NCBI GenBank assembly: GCA_023053685.1
Contig: JALIGW010000004.1
Coordinates: forward strand, 85,421,399-85,485,398
Direction of reading: 5' to 3'
Source: Diadophis punctatus similis
Taxonomy: Eukaryota; Chordata; Lepidosauria; Squamata; Dipsadidae
Length of the DNA: 64,000 nucleotides
Made by a program: the position numbers and the translations under genes. Below the pieces are notes generated by a model. It did not search any database. It was given only the letters and a program-made list of their open reading frames with translations, and was not told the origin of the DNA. Within the stretch, counting starts at the first letter, position 1; every line of letters begins with the position of its first letter. Positions 23,816 to 34,520 of this stretch are shown here, in pieces.

Positions 23816-23818
23816 AAT

Positions 23819-23849
<31 letters not shown>

Positions 23850-24190
23850 TTTTGGTTTTCTTATATGCCGCCCAACTCCCGAAGGACTCAGGGCGGCATA
23901 CAACAGAAAGAAATACAAGAATAACCAACTATAAATATTAATTAAAATCAAATATAAAAATTAAAAAAACACAATATTAAAACCATCCAAAAACCATACA
24001 ACAACAATACATACTTGGGGGTGAGCTCAGGTGGAACTAGTCTCAACCCCCAGCCTGCAGGAAAAGCCATGTCTTAACGGCTTTTCGGAAGGCCAGCAGA
24101 GTGGGGATGGTTCGGGTCTCTGGGGGGAGTTGGTTCCAGAGCATGGGGCCTGCCACAGAGAAGGCTCTCCCCCAGCCTTTAAGTTGGGGG
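23816..24190 (-). mobile_element. L2 LINE 3' end with (TTTA)n tail
   Basis: The tail (23816-23853) is followed by TGCCGCCCAACTCCCGAAGG and CAGGGCGGCATAC, the usual L2 3' end seen from the minus strand. The last coding stretch near 24070-24190 reads KPLRHGF, then the TRTIPTLLAF, NQLP and GRAFSV patterns found at 33774-34139. It also shows the uninterrupted version of the site where the copia element inserted at 43570. Confidence 0.75.
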
Positions 24191-24440
24191 CTTCCTCAGA
24201 GACCCTAACAACGGCTCCTATGGAAATTGGCCAGTTTTGGGGTAGCTCTGCTGTGATTATTAAGAAGCTCCTGGCAACTATACAGAGTTATAGATACCCA
24301 ACAAGAGATGTGGGTATCATCTGGCTTGGTATGTATGTTTCTCTTATATTGTGCTTTTAAATCTGTTTGCTTGAATTAACAACAACGCTTAAAATTTCTT
24401 TATTCACCGATGAGCTCATTGTCTCTGGATCCAGACAAAC

Positions 24441-24754
24441 CAGAGGTGGGTTGCTCCTGGTTCAGACCGGTTCTATAGAATTTCCCCCCGCTTGCCGAAC
24501 CGGGAGCGATCGCTGGTTTGCCACGCCCCCGAATCGGCTGTAATGGCTGCACCATTTTTTTTGCTTCTGTGCATGTTTTTGGCTTCTACGCACACGCAGA
24601 AGCTGTTTTTTGCCTCTGCGCATGCACAGAGGTTTGGTTTTTGGCACTGCACATATGCGCTCGTGCAGAGTGGCTGCGAAGCGCACAATGCGTGTGCGCC
24701 CACATAGCACAGGAGGAAGCAAACCTGCGGTGAGGTAAGTTAGAACCCACCCCT
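24441..24754. mobile_element. hAT-type MITE
   Basis: Inverted ends CAGAGGTGGGTT and AACCCACCCCTG, with CCGGTTC-rich interior and several GCGCATGC-like words. Same family as 29344-29657 and 41739-42066. No target duplication is visible here, perhaps because the CR1 copy at 24764 abuts it. Confidence 0.7.
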
Positions 24755-24763
24755 GAGATTTTT

Positions 24764-25066
24764 AGATTTAGATTTATTATTAGAGCTGGAAGGGACCTTG
24801 TAGGTCATCTAGTCCAACCCCCTGCTCAAGCAGGAGTTCCTACACCATTTGAGACAGATGGCAGTCCAGTCTCCCCTTGAAGGTCGCAAGTGTTGGAGCT
24901 CTCACAACCTCTGCTGGCAAGCTGTTCCACTGGTTGATGGCTCTCACCATCAGAAAGTTTCTCCTCACTTCCAGGTTGAATCTCTCCTTGGTCAGCTTCC
25001 ATCCGTTATTCCTTGTTTGGCTTTCCTGCCCTGATATTTGGCAAAGCAGGTGTCTTTGAATCAGCA
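24764..25066 (-). mobile_element. CR1 LINE 3' end
   Basis: The minus strand encodes NGWKLTKERFNLEVRRNFL, INQWNSLPAEVVRAPTLATF and a RLDCHLSQM end, then the shared tail with TTATTATTAGAGC. Same subfamily as 14978-15082. Confidence 0.85.
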
Positions 25067-25074
25067 TTGAATCC

Positions 25075-25205
25075 TGGCTAAACTTTCCAGTTTTCTTGGA
25101 AAGATCTTCAGAAAATGGTTTACATTTTTCTTCCTAGATGCTAGAGAAAGGGATGGGCTCAAAGCCACTGGGATGGCTTTCTGCCTCTTAACCACTACAC
25201 AAACT
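25075..25205 (-). mobile_element. Truncated Sauria-type SINE
   Basis: CAGTTTTCTTGGAAAGATC and AACCACTACACAAACTG correspond to the tail and head of the 21715 copy with the middle shortened. Confidence 0.55.
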
Positions 25206-25299
25206 GACTGTCATGAATTATAAGTCATGAAACCCAACATTTATGCATTTTCTTTTATTATTTCATTTCATTATTTTAAGTGTAACATTAATACCAATA

Positions 25300-25425
25300 T
25301 AGATCCGGGGTCTCCAAACTTCGCAGTTTTTAAGACTTGCGGACTTCAATTCATACTGGCTGGGGAATTCTGGGAGTTGAAGTCCACATGGCTTAAAGCT
25401 GCCACATTTGAGAAACATTGATCTA
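25300..25425. mobile_element. Palindromic fold-back MITE
   Basis: GTCTCCAAACT, TTAAGACTTGCGGACTTCAA and the inverted GAATTCTGGGAGTTGAAGTC arm. Its right flank (TCTAGATTATCCTTCA) is shared with the copy ending near 26935, so the two copies belong to one larger repeat. Confidence 0.65.
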
Positions 25426-25799
25426 GATTATCCTTCATTAATTGCTTGACACTGGAAAAGGATATTAGAAAATAAAGTATATTTTCAGAAATGCCTTTAT
25501 GGAGGAAGCATAGCAAAGTTGTTGTATTATAGATGCGCACAGGAAAGAAAATAAACCAAGATGCAACGTTTTAGATTCAAAGCTTTCTGGAATGGAATTG
25601 CACAAGACTAAAAAATGAACTCCACCCCTCAGTATTGTTCTTTTTCCTTTATTTCCTCTGTTTACAAGCATGTGCTTTCCTTGACTGATTTCTTTCTTTG
25701 TTGTTACATGCAAGTTGTGCTTCAAGATTATGGTAAAAATAGATACCTAGGAATGAAAGCTACAACTCAAAATGGACTTAAGGAAGAATTACTGATAGC

Positions 25800-26516
25800 A
25801 AGATAAAAGGCTATTCTTGAGAATGGGCCAGGGAGTACTTAGCTTCACTCGTTGACTGATCTACCCCGTGTAAGAACAGAATCAAAATTTTTTGCTGGCT
25901 AGCAAAGAAATATTGGAGCAGGATTCACTTCTTAATAGAGAAGATTCTTAAAGCGAATTTAAAGTTAAAAGAAGAGACTTTTCTGGCTTAATGGACAGAG
26001 AACTTGAATTTTTTAAAAAATGGAACTTTGATGTTATATATGCTGACAGCAGCAAGAATACTCTATGCACAGAAATGGAAAAAAAATGCTTTGAGTCCCA
26101 CAATGGGTGAATGACTGCAAAAGTTGATGGAGTTAAATTTGATGGACATGGCTACATTGACCGCTGTCATTAAAGAAAAGAATACAATTACTTTTGTTTC
26201 TATTTGGAAACTGTTTCTGGACTTTGTGCTTGAGGTGGAAAAAAAATGAAATTTTGATTTTGGGTTTTGCTGATTAGATAGATTTGTTGTTATAGAAATG
26301 GCTAGGATATATTATTACATAAAAGTAATAAGTTGAGGTTGTGCATTATTACCTTATTTGACAAAAAAGAAAAATCGATGTTTTTCTTTTTTTTCTTTTT
26401 TCTTTTATCCTACCTTTTTCCTTCTTTCCCTTCTCTTCCCCTTTCTTCCCATTATTCTCATTTTTCTTTGTATTTCAGTATTTTATATTTTGATAAACTA
26501 ATAAAAAATATGTAAC
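25800..26516 (+). pseudogene. L1 LINE ORF2 C-terminal remnant and 3' end
   Basis: In one plus-strand frame from about 25900 to 26250 the sequence encodes a KYWSRIHFLIEKILK-like segment, then LTAARILYAQKWKK, and a FVSIWKLFLDF-like end. This is the recognisable C-terminus of vertebrate L1 ORF2. In-frame stops (one in the segment near 26110) show it is dead. A pyrimidine-rich 3' region and AATAAAAAATATG end follow. 5'-truncated. Confidence 0.7.
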
Positions 26517-26687
26517 CCTAAAAGACTTTTCACTGGCTGAATATCTTTTCAGGATAAGAAAAAAATTCACTTATTTGATGTTCTCCTATACCCCAAAACT
26601 TCTAAATGAGTAATGGGCCAATCATCTCAGTTGAATCTGCCATAAAGCTGTAGCTTTGCATGAAAATGTACTTTATTCCCTAATTCA

Positions 26688-26935
26688 ATGCTTCTCAAAC
26701 TTGGCAACTTTAAGGTCTGTGGGCTTCAATTCCCAGAATTCTTGAAGTTGAATCCATCCTTCTTAATATTTCCAAAGTTGAAACACACTGATCTAGATCA
26801 GGGAGTCTCCAAAATTGGCAACTTTTAAGACTTGTGGACTTCAACTCATGCCGACTGGGGAATTCTGGGAGTTGAAGTCCACAGGGCTTAAAGCTATCAA
26901 ATTTGAGAAACACTGGTCTAGATTATCCTTCACCA
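26688..26935. mobile_element. Two adjacent palindromic fold-back MITE copies
   Basis: One decayed copy (26688-26795) and one better copy (26808-26910) with GACTTCAACTCATGCC and GAATTCTGGGAGTTGAAGTC arms. Both are flanked by GATCTAGAT-type words. Confidence 0.6.
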
Positions 26936-27134
26936 CAGGTAGGCATCTTCAGAAGAACTTCTCTATCAGGTTCCCTAATCTGCATCACACAGACGGTACT
27001 TATCTATAGCCCAAAAACAACAGCCAGCCAATCAAACAGTTAGAAATCAGACCATGACTCAGAAATATCCGAACAAACAACATTCAGACTATTTTGCATC
27101 TCACAAAACGGTATTTAAAGACCTGTGTTCTGAC

Positions 27135-27255
27135 AGAGGAGCCCAACTCAAAGCGCACTCACAACGTCTCCTTGAATGGTGACGAAACCTTTGCAACCAA
27201 ATTGCCAAGCTCGGAGCTCAAACCAACAGCCTAACTACCAACCCAAGCTACTAAC
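27135..27255 (+). mobile_element. Decayed Penelope-like terminal fragment
   Basis: GTCTCC, TTGAAT loop, GGTGAC, GAAAC and then TTGCAACCAAATTGCC, GAGCTCAAACCAAC match the fragment at 40640-40735. The first catalytic-box equivalent has decayed to CTCACAA. Confidence 0.45.
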
Positions 27256-28611
27256 ATTCAAACACATTTCAACTTCTCTATCTGTTATAACCAACATATG
27301 CCCGTTTCGTGTGAATTGGTATGGCAGAGTCATACTACTGTATATAACTAGAGGAACTGTATTTATTGGCAGTTGGTTTCCAAATTACCCCTACATGGCT
27401 TGAGCCTGGGTGTCTTCAGGATAGCCTGGTCCATCTGCCCATCCAGAGTCTGTAAAGAATTTCTGCTGAGGGATCTGGAGGGATCTGAAAGGCCAAGCCG
27501 AGAGGACATTTTGTTCAGCTTGAGGTTTACACCAGCCTTTAGGAGCTCAAGGGATTAGGCACTGAGCAATTCTTAAAACAGTTCAACACATTAGAAATAT
27601 TTTTTTTAAAAAATAAAACCTTATTTTATTTTATTGAAAATGAAATCCGCTAGGGGTAGTCCCAAAAGTTAAGATGAAAAATTAAAAAGACCGAGTTTCT
27701 ACCACACCATCATGACCATCCATCTTGAGTCTCTTCTGGAGACACACATCTTCTGACTTGATTTGATGAATGTTGCAATCTTAAAATCTATTGGTTCCCA
27801 TTTTGCAAATGTAAATGCATTCTCGCCAACGCTGACGAGCGATTTACTGCTTAGGAGGATGTAAAATCCAGCTTACTGACATGGCAACAGGACTCTTAGT
27901 GAGAGGTCTCTGGTCGCATCTCCTTGGTGATCTTCAGGATCTCCATGGAGAGGCTTACATTTCAGGCTGACCCTGGCTTGTCTTGCACTTGTTAGCTTGC
28001 AGAAAGCTAGAATGGTGAATGGTGACACGTCAGCCCTGGAACGAAATCTTCTCTGGTGTGGGCATTGTTATGCAACCCCGCTTCATATGATAACAGATTA
28101 GAATCGGTAGGAAATGATTTTACAAAAAAAGGTTGTAATGCAGCAGATTTATGATTGTCCTTCAGAGTTTGATGTGGGAAAGATGACCTTTCAAAACACT
28201 TCTTTATATCATTAGCTTTATTGCCCATGGAGCGGCTCATAAAATTACAGTACATCATTAGTTTTATGATGCATTGCATGAGAAGCACATTTGGCTATCC
28301 AAATGGATTTTACATGATCCAAACAAGACAGTCAAAAAGGGACATTCTAATAAGAACAAACAGACTAATGTTTCTTTTGTTATTCATTTCACAAAAACAT
28401 GTCCATTCTCCCTTTAGATGTCCATGAAATTGGAACTATTTATTTGTCCAAGCGGGCCATAAAGTCCATGTACTTTACATCTTTCTCAAGACTCCCAGAG
28501 GGATGGAACCAATTTTCGATTCTCTCTTCTTCCATTTCCACAGACAGCCTCCATCTCTGGCTGATTCTAACATTGAGAATCTTAGATTATAAAAAAAAAT
28601 ACCTGACGATG
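27256..28611. other. Single-copy-looking sequence
   Basis: No gene supported. 28060-28310 is the most conserved-element-like stretch of the window by eye (balanced composition, no repeats, several TAAT and TTTATGATG words). This needs cross-species alignment. Confidence 0.35.
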
Positions 28612-29025
28612 GAGGTTTGTTCTCTGAGCTTGTGGGTTGGTTTCCAAATGTTTTGTGACCAGGCTAGATAACATCTTCAGCGGAATTTAGGGGATGCCAG
28701 TGTTGGTGTTCTTCTGCTGATAAGGACTTCTTGTGGTCAGTAGGTCTCGTGATGGGAGGGTCACATCAGGTGAGGGTCATTGGAGGTGAAGTGCTGGTTG
28801 GGAGGGGTTGCGTGTATTGGTTGATGCTGTCTCTGCTTGGCTGGGCAGTTGATTTGAATTCTGAGGGGTTCATAGACTGGTTGTGAGTCAATGTGTCTGT
28901 TGATGGAATTGCTTGTGCAGTGCCAGGCTTCGATGAACTCATGAGCATGTCAGGTAGTAGTGTGGCCGATGATTTTTGTATTGCTCCAACCCACAAGCTC
29001 GGAGAACGAACCTTTACTCTCACCC
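28612..29025 (-). pseudogene. Penelope-like element 3' end, type B
   Basis: On the minus strand one frame encodes HEFIEAWHCTSNSINRHID and a following VYEPLR-like segment. These resemble the very C-terminus of Penelope-like endonuclease proteins (an EFLEAWHS-type block followed by SINRHID). About 250 bases later come a hammerhead-like remnant at 28646-28680 (CTGAAGA, GTTATC hairpin, AAAAC in place of GAAAC) and the GAGCTTGTGGGTTGG-type end. Both reading frame and ribozyme core are damaged. The direct link between protein end and hammerhead-like end is useful evidence for the family name. Confidence 0.6.
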
Positions 29026-29167
29026 TACACCTGAGTTACAGATATTTGCCACTATCGCAAAAAACAAACAAACATAAAACACCTGTTGGAGAAACCTGTG
29101 CTAATGGATACAATAGAAAGCAGAATGAATTACTTGAAACCCTCTTTCCATGCCCTTACAAGCTGAA

Positions 29168-29335
29168 TGTCAGGGTTCCAAATAGCATCCAATATTAAAT
29201 CAGAGTCCGAGTCAAAATATTCCTCAAAGTCCCAATTTATTATTAGAGCCATGTTGGTACATCTGGGTGAAACCTGAATCTGAAGCCCTCCGGGTTTCAC
29301 CACCCAGTTGAAATTTCAAGTCCTTGTCCCCACAC
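29168..29335 (-). mobile_element. Candidate LTR fragment
   Basis: Plus strand begins TGTCAGGGTTCC and contains TTTATTATTAGAGCC, an AATAAA signal when read on the minus strand. I recall this as a common snake LTR start. The other end is not visible, since a hAT MITE begins at 29344. Confidence 0.35.
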
Positions 29336-29343
29336 CCACAAAT

Positions 29344-29657
29344 CAGGGGTGGGTTGCTTACTTACCATTTTGGGCACGCTCGCACTCGCTACGTATGCGC
29401 GCCCCCTTGTGCGATTGTGCAATTTCAGCGATCTTGCTGAAATCTTGCGCATGCGCACGTCCCCTCACAAGATTTCGGCACGATTTTGCTTCTGCGCATG
29501 CGCAGAAGCAAAATTGTCCAAAAATTCACCAAAAAAGATGGCGATGCGCGCGACGGATCGGCAGAGAGGGCTCTGAAGCGGCCGCGTGCAAATTGCGCAA
29601 TCAGCCGCTCCCTACCGGAGCTACTCCCCGGACAGCTCTGGCAGGAACCCACCTCTG
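29344..29657. mobile_element. hAT-type MITE with perfect 8-bp duplication
   Basis: Ends CAGGGGTGGGTTGC and GCAGGAACCCACCTCTG are inverted copies. The flanks CCACAAAT (29336-29343 and 29658-29665) are identical 8-bp target duplications, the hallmark of the hAT superfamily. The interior holds GCGCATGCGCA palindromes. A 162-codon frame across it has no transposase character. Confidence 0.85.
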
Positions 29658-29665
29658 CCACAAAT

Positions 29666-30045
29666 CCATCATGTTGTCCAATCTTCAAGTGCCATGCTGG
29701 CAGAGTCCACCCATCTCCTTCCATGCAGGTGCAGAGGTGCAGAGACAAAAGATGACCTTGGCTTTCCAGAAAGAATTAGTTATGGCTACATACTAACAAC
29801 CTCATACCATCCCCCCTCCCATTTTCCCACAGTAGAAAATGCATAGTAGAATACTATATACATGTGGCAGGCCAAAGATCCCAAATAAAATGGCTTCGGC
29901 CTGACACTGTATGCATTTATCTGGGCAATGCAAAACACAGACACGTATGCACCCATGACATGTAAAGCCAAGCCATTCCTGTAAGAAGGATACATACAAC
30001 CACCTGCTAGGATAAAGGAAGCTAATGCAGAAACAGGTCATCTAC
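29666..30045. other. No gene recognised
   Basis: Mixed sequence with no supported feature. Confidence 0.4.
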
Positions 30046-30330
30046 AAGTAGGGGTGGGATTCGGCAAACCCCCAAATGCCACCCCTGGCTGGCCATGGAC
30101 ACCCCATCCTGCCCCTCCCCTCCCCTTCCAGGAGTCTCCATGCGGCCCATTCATCATTCCAGGTAAGTGCAGGGGCCGCGCGGGGGGTCTGGGAGGGCAA
30201 AAAACGGGCCTCCCGGAAGTTCTGGAAATCTGGAAGTGCCCTCCCCCACCGTGGTGCAGGCGGCTGACTAGGCCATGCCCCCCATAGCCACGCCCACCCA
30301 GCAACAGGGCAGTGAACCCATTGCTAAAGG
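30046..30330 (+). mobile_element. GC-rich repeat, probably hAT-derived
   Basis: Starts AGGGGTGGGATTCGGC and carries ATAGCCACGCCCACCCAGC near the end, words common to the CCGGTTC-type MITE group. No target duplication was found, so the ends are uncertain. Confidence 0.4.
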
Positions 30331-30574
30331 ATCTGAAGCCCCGCCCTGTCCACAAGATCCAGAGAACCTTTCCCTGAAGGATCAATTTTATGAAGGTTAC
30401 AAACACAGCGCTGCTGAGACCGAGGTAATTTGGAATAGCTTTGGAATTCTGACAGCATTGCAGGATCGTGGAAGGCTGGTTCTGGGTTCAAAATGGCCAA
30501 GAAAGGAAAACTGAGAGAAGGTGTCAAGTTTGAAAGATCTCAAGATTTGGCTCCTTTTCTGAAATGGTTTTGTG

Positions 30575-30665
30575 GTTCTTCAATCGCTAAATCATGTCCG
30601 ACTCTTTGGGACCCCATTGGACCACAGCACGCCAGGCTTCCCTGTCCTCCACTGAGACAGATTGA
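30575..30665 (-). mobile_element. BovB LINE 3' end fragment
   Basis: The minus strand encodes VEDREAWRAVVQWGPKESDM, the usual BovB C-terminal motif (compare the GRKAWRNVVHG block at 19195-19235). Heavily truncated. Confidence 0.7.
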
Positions 30666-30989
30666 AAAATGCTCTTTATTGTTCCTACTTCATGGTGGGA
30701 CTGAAATCCCTTGAAGGACTTCTTGTGAGCCTCCACTTTAAATAATTGCACCCAAATGAGATATATAAATCTGGTTGGAGGATCATGCTCAGCTCTCCGT
30801 TTTCTCTGGCAATCCAAGAATGCAAAGCCACATGTGGCTTCTCCAAGGAGGGAGTTCTCTGCTTTGGTCAGCTGAAGTAAAGTCCATATCGGAGTCCAAT
30901 ATGGCAGTAAGAGTTGAAAGACAATTCAGAGCTTTGGGTGTGGCCATAGTCCAAAATTAGGGGATATCTATTCTTTCATTCTTTGGTGG

Positions 30990-31150
30990 TCTCCCTTCCT
31001 TCCTTCCTTCCTTCCTTCCTTCCTTCCTTCCTTCCTTCCTTCCTTCCTTCCTTCCTTCCTTCCTTCCTTCCTTCCTTCCTTCCTTCCTTCCTCCCTCCCT
31101 CCCTTCCTCCCTCCCTCCCTCCCTTCCTCCCTCCCTCCCTCCCTCCTTCT
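30990..31150. repeat. (CTTC)n to (CCCT)n microsatellite
   Basis: About 100 bases of CTTC units change to CCCT-rich units. Confidence 0.95.
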
Positions 31151-31446
31151 CCCATGCAGAAGCTGCACGGAATGGATCAATCATACCAGAAATTTAAATT
31201 GAACCAGCTAAGGGGCGGACTAGTTAAACTCTCCATCATAAAACACAGGTATCCAAACAAAATCATTAATAAAATCTGACAGGACTTCAATCTATGCATA
31301 GTTGTGTGGTGCTTACTCTTGGCTACACCAGGTCAACTTGTAAAACACATCCAGCAGTAACTGAATGTCTGTCTTTATGAAATGCAAGCAATCTTCCTAT
31401 CACAGATGGCCACTGAGCATGGATTAAAAGGCGAAGGCTTCCCTGT

Positions 31447-31765
31447 CTAGTCATGTTTGATGCTAGGGGGCGATGCTCATCTCCGTTTCTTGGCCGAGGG
31501 AGCCAGCCTTGTCCGAAGACAATTTCTGTGGACATGTGGCCAGCATGGCTATACACCAAAGGTGCACGGAACACTGTCACCTTCCCACCAAAGTGGTACC
31601 TATTTATCTACTTGCATTTGCATGCTTTTGAATGGCTAGGTTGGCAGGAGCTGCAGCAAGGAACGGGAGCTCGCTCCGTCACGGAGTGCTCGGGTTTTGA
31701 ACCCGGGCTGTCAGCTCTCCAGCTGACAACCACAGCTACTTTAGCCAATTGCGCCCCCTAGCATG
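31447..31765 (-). mobile_element. Full-length tRNA-derived SINE
   Basis: On the minus strand it runs from a tRNA-like head (GGGGGCGCAATTGGCTAAAG, B box GGGTTCAAAACCC) through GAGCTCCCGTTCCTTG, AATGCAAGTAGATAAATAGG and GTGGGAAGGTGACAG to a GACTAGACA end. Short inverted words ATGCTAGGGGGCG and CGCCCCCTAGCAT sit at both ends. I recognise a widespread squamate SINE layout. It is not a functional tRNA. Confidence 0.75.
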
Positions 31766-32563
31766 GAGTAGCAAACCGAATAAAGGAGAGGAACGTTCAA
31801 TTGTTGTTTGGCTAATTTTTCCTTCTCTGGGTTCCTCTGGGTGAATTTGAAAGTCTGTGACCATCTAATTCACTTACCAAAGCAACCGGTGTGGGTATCA
31901 GTGGGGGAACGTTGTAGGCTCTGCTCTGAAAGAAATCCCCGAATTGTGATTCTCTAGGACGAACTCAATTACTGTGTTCACCCACTGCACCAAGATATAG
32001 CTTGTTTAATAAATTGGTTGGATTCACATGATGGGCTAAGTGAAAATCAAATACATCCCATCGTTGCCTAGTGCAATGTCTGTAATTATCAGAAGTGTTC
32101 AAGTTCCATTTGCAGGCTCCTCGCTTGGAGTAGAGATGCTCTATATTCTATCTCTAAGCAGCAGAGAAACACTTCCATAGCCTCATTCGAGTCCCTGGGA
32201 GAATTCTCTAGTGGATGCCTGATAAAACAGATTATTTGACTTAAATAGCTCAGAGCCACCTCCAGTTGCCAATAAATAACCGTCTTGGCAATGAAACATT
32301 ATCCCTGCGTAATAAAGTATATATAAGTGGACTTTGGGGCTACTACTGTATAAACAGACTGATGCCACTAGATGGCAATAAAGAATTGTGGTTTGCATTC
32401 CTGTTTTGCTGCCATCTAGTGGTTGTCTGGATGCTTGCATCACAGATCTGGTATTACCAATGGGCTCCATGTTTGTGTTTGTAGAGCAGTGATCATCCAG
32501 CTGAGTCTTAACATCTCAGAGCAAAATATTCATATGCACAAATCTCCTTTCAAGTTAAGCTTT
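31766..32563. other. No gene recognised
   Basis: Apparently single-copy sequence. It contains a facing pair of CTCF-like words (32365-32422), listed separately. Confidence 0.4.
32365..32422. promoter_or_regulatory. Facing pair of CTCF-like core motifs
   Basis: CCACTAGATGGC lies on the plus strand at 32365-32376 and, exactly inverted, on the plus strand as GCCATCTAGTGG at 32411-32422. Both fit the vertebrate CTCF core consensus as remembered. They point towards each other 34 bases apart. They could equally be inverted ends of a small unknown repeat. Confidence 0.35.
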
Positions 32564-33072
32564 AGTTTTGATGATTTTGTTTTTTTTTTCCTCCAAACTA
32601 TTTTTACTAACACACTCCCTTAATCTTGCAAATCATACAGAAGCCATATTTTGATATACAAACATGTTGATATAAACAAATTCCACACAAAACATCAATT
32701 TCTTAAATTTTACTTAAGATATCCTGTTCCCATTCTACACTTCAACAGTTTATAACAGTACAGTTTTTCAAATGTTCTCAACAATGCAGATTTCAGGAAT
32801 TTAATACAGAAGTTGTTCATATAATTCTAAAACTAACACTTTTTTAAATAAAGAAAATAAAAAACTCCATCATTTCATTTTAGTAACAAATAATGCCTAT
32901 TTTAAAATATATATATATATATATATATTTAAAACTACCTCTAAAAGATATAAACATCCAAGGCACACTTGAAACCACCACCATTATTTGAAGTATTGGA
33001 AATAACATGTAAGTCTGTTACCACAATGTTTGGATGTCAAATGCAAATAAAGCTGAAGTTTTGATGATTTTG
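32564..33072 (-). pseudogene. Processed retrocopy of an unidentified transcript
   Basis: Identical 16-bp direct repeats AGTTTTGATGATTTTG at 32564-32579 and 33057-33072 bracket a 477-bp insert. The insert begins on the plus strand with a T run (32580-32588), which is a poly-A tail on the minus strand. Together with AAAA at the cut site, this indicates L1-type retrotransposition of an RNA read from the minus strand. The insert is AT-rich, has no reading frame and no LINE or SINE features, and looks like an mRNA 3' untranslated region, 5'-truncated. An (AT)n run lies at 32908-32930. The parent gene is not identified. Confidence 0.7.
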
Positions 33073-33700
33073 ATGACTTAGTTTCCATGACTTTCAACCC
33101 TGCTGGTCCCTAGAGGTCTCTCATCCAATGATCGACCATTCTTGGTCCTGCTTAGCTTACTAGCTCATTGGGTACCATAGACCCTTGGTGTGAATTTAAT
33201 TCACAGTTAGTTTTGCTGGGGTTTATGCTGTTGAGTGTGGTTTATCATGTGCTAAATTCATAAAACTTAGTGTGAAATAAGGCTGCGGTCTAATGAATTC
33301 TTCTTTAGGAGTAAATCTGATTGAACTGCGATTTACTTTGAAATAAGCACATATAATATAATGTCTCAATTCTTTTTCACATCTACTGTAAATCAAGATC
33401 CATCTGAAGCACAAATTTAATCTAGTAACCACAAGTTGCTATTTTTATACAGAGTTTCATTGAGTTAAGGCTACCACCTTCGAAGTAAATGTGGAGAGGC
33501 TTGCCGTCAGATTTAGCCAAGTCCAAACTCGGGGTTGACAGAGGAGGACAAATCCAGTTTCAGATCTATGGGTGAAGCATCAAAATTAGACATGCAATAA
33601 GAAAACAAGCCATATTTCTATTCGCAAGGAAATTTCTTTGACAGCAGCTAAAGAATAGTTTCAGTTCCTGGAATATAAATATAAAGCGAGAGAGAACACG
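33073..33700. other. No gene recognised
   Basis: Mixed sequence up to the L2 copy. Nothing supported. Confidence 0.4.
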
Positions 33701-33704
33701 GGCA

Positions 33705-34326
33705 TTTTGGGGGCTACCCTCAAAGAGCATCCGGAGACTCCAGCTGGTACAGAATGCAGCTGCGCGTGCAGTAGTGGGTGTACCGAGATACACCCACGTA
33801 ACACCTATCCTTCGCCAGCTGCATTGGCTACCAGTCAGCCTCCGGGTGCAATTTAAGGTGTTGGTCGCTACCTTTAAAGCCCTACATGGCTCAGGGCCAG
33901 GCTACCTGCGGGACCGCATCCTACCACATACCTCCCTAAGACCGGTTAGGTCCCACAGAGAGGGCCTCCTCCGGGTCCCGTCGGCCAAACAATGTCAGTT
34001 GGCGGGACCGCGGGGGAGGGCCTTCTCTGTGGGAGCCCCGTCCCTCTGGAACCAACTGCCACCAGAGATCCGGACCATCCCCACCCTACTGGCCTTCCGT
34101 AAAGCCTTAAAAACATGGCTCTTCCGGCAGATGGGGTGAATAGGACAATCAGATTCCCCCTGAATGTTGTGTTTATAATGTCTTCTTTTTAATTATATTT
34201 TTAATTTAAATTAATGACGACTGTTTTTAAATGTACGCCTCTTATTCATGTTGTACGCCGCCCTGAGTCCCACGGGATTGGGCGGCCTATAAGAGCGTTT
34301 AAATAAATAAAATAAATAAATTTTGG
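33705..34326 (+). mobile_element. L2 LINE 3' end with open C-terminal frame
   Basis: The plus-strand frame open to 34139 encodes LQLVQNAAARAVVG, then HVTPILRQLHWLPVSLR, FKALHG, a WNQLPPEIR block and FRKALKTWLF, the standard L2-group C-terminus. It is followed by a 3' region ending GCCGCCCTGAGTCCCACGGG and an AAATA tail. It is 5'-truncated, yet the remaining 140 codons have no stop, suggesting a fairly recent copy. Confidence 0.85.
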
Positions 34327-34520
34327 AATTGAGGGCTATTATTCATCCATCCATCCATTCCAAAGACTCACCTGGCTCTTAGTGGAGGCACGTCTCTCTC
34401 TGGGAAACCTCTGCAAAATCCTTTATCAGCTCATCCTGAAGGATGACAAACACTAATAATTTTCAGGAAAGCTCTGGCCTTGATTTTACAGCCAGCCACT
34501 CATTCTAGCATTGCAGTGCA

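Noticed and set aside
24441..24754. Target-site duplication for this hAT MITE
   Set aside because: The flanking 8-mers do not match, so I report the element without a duplication.
29308..29796. 162-codon plus-strand frame as a transposase remnant
   Set aside because: It lies across a MITE with short inverted ends and has no DDE or hAT-dimerisation features.
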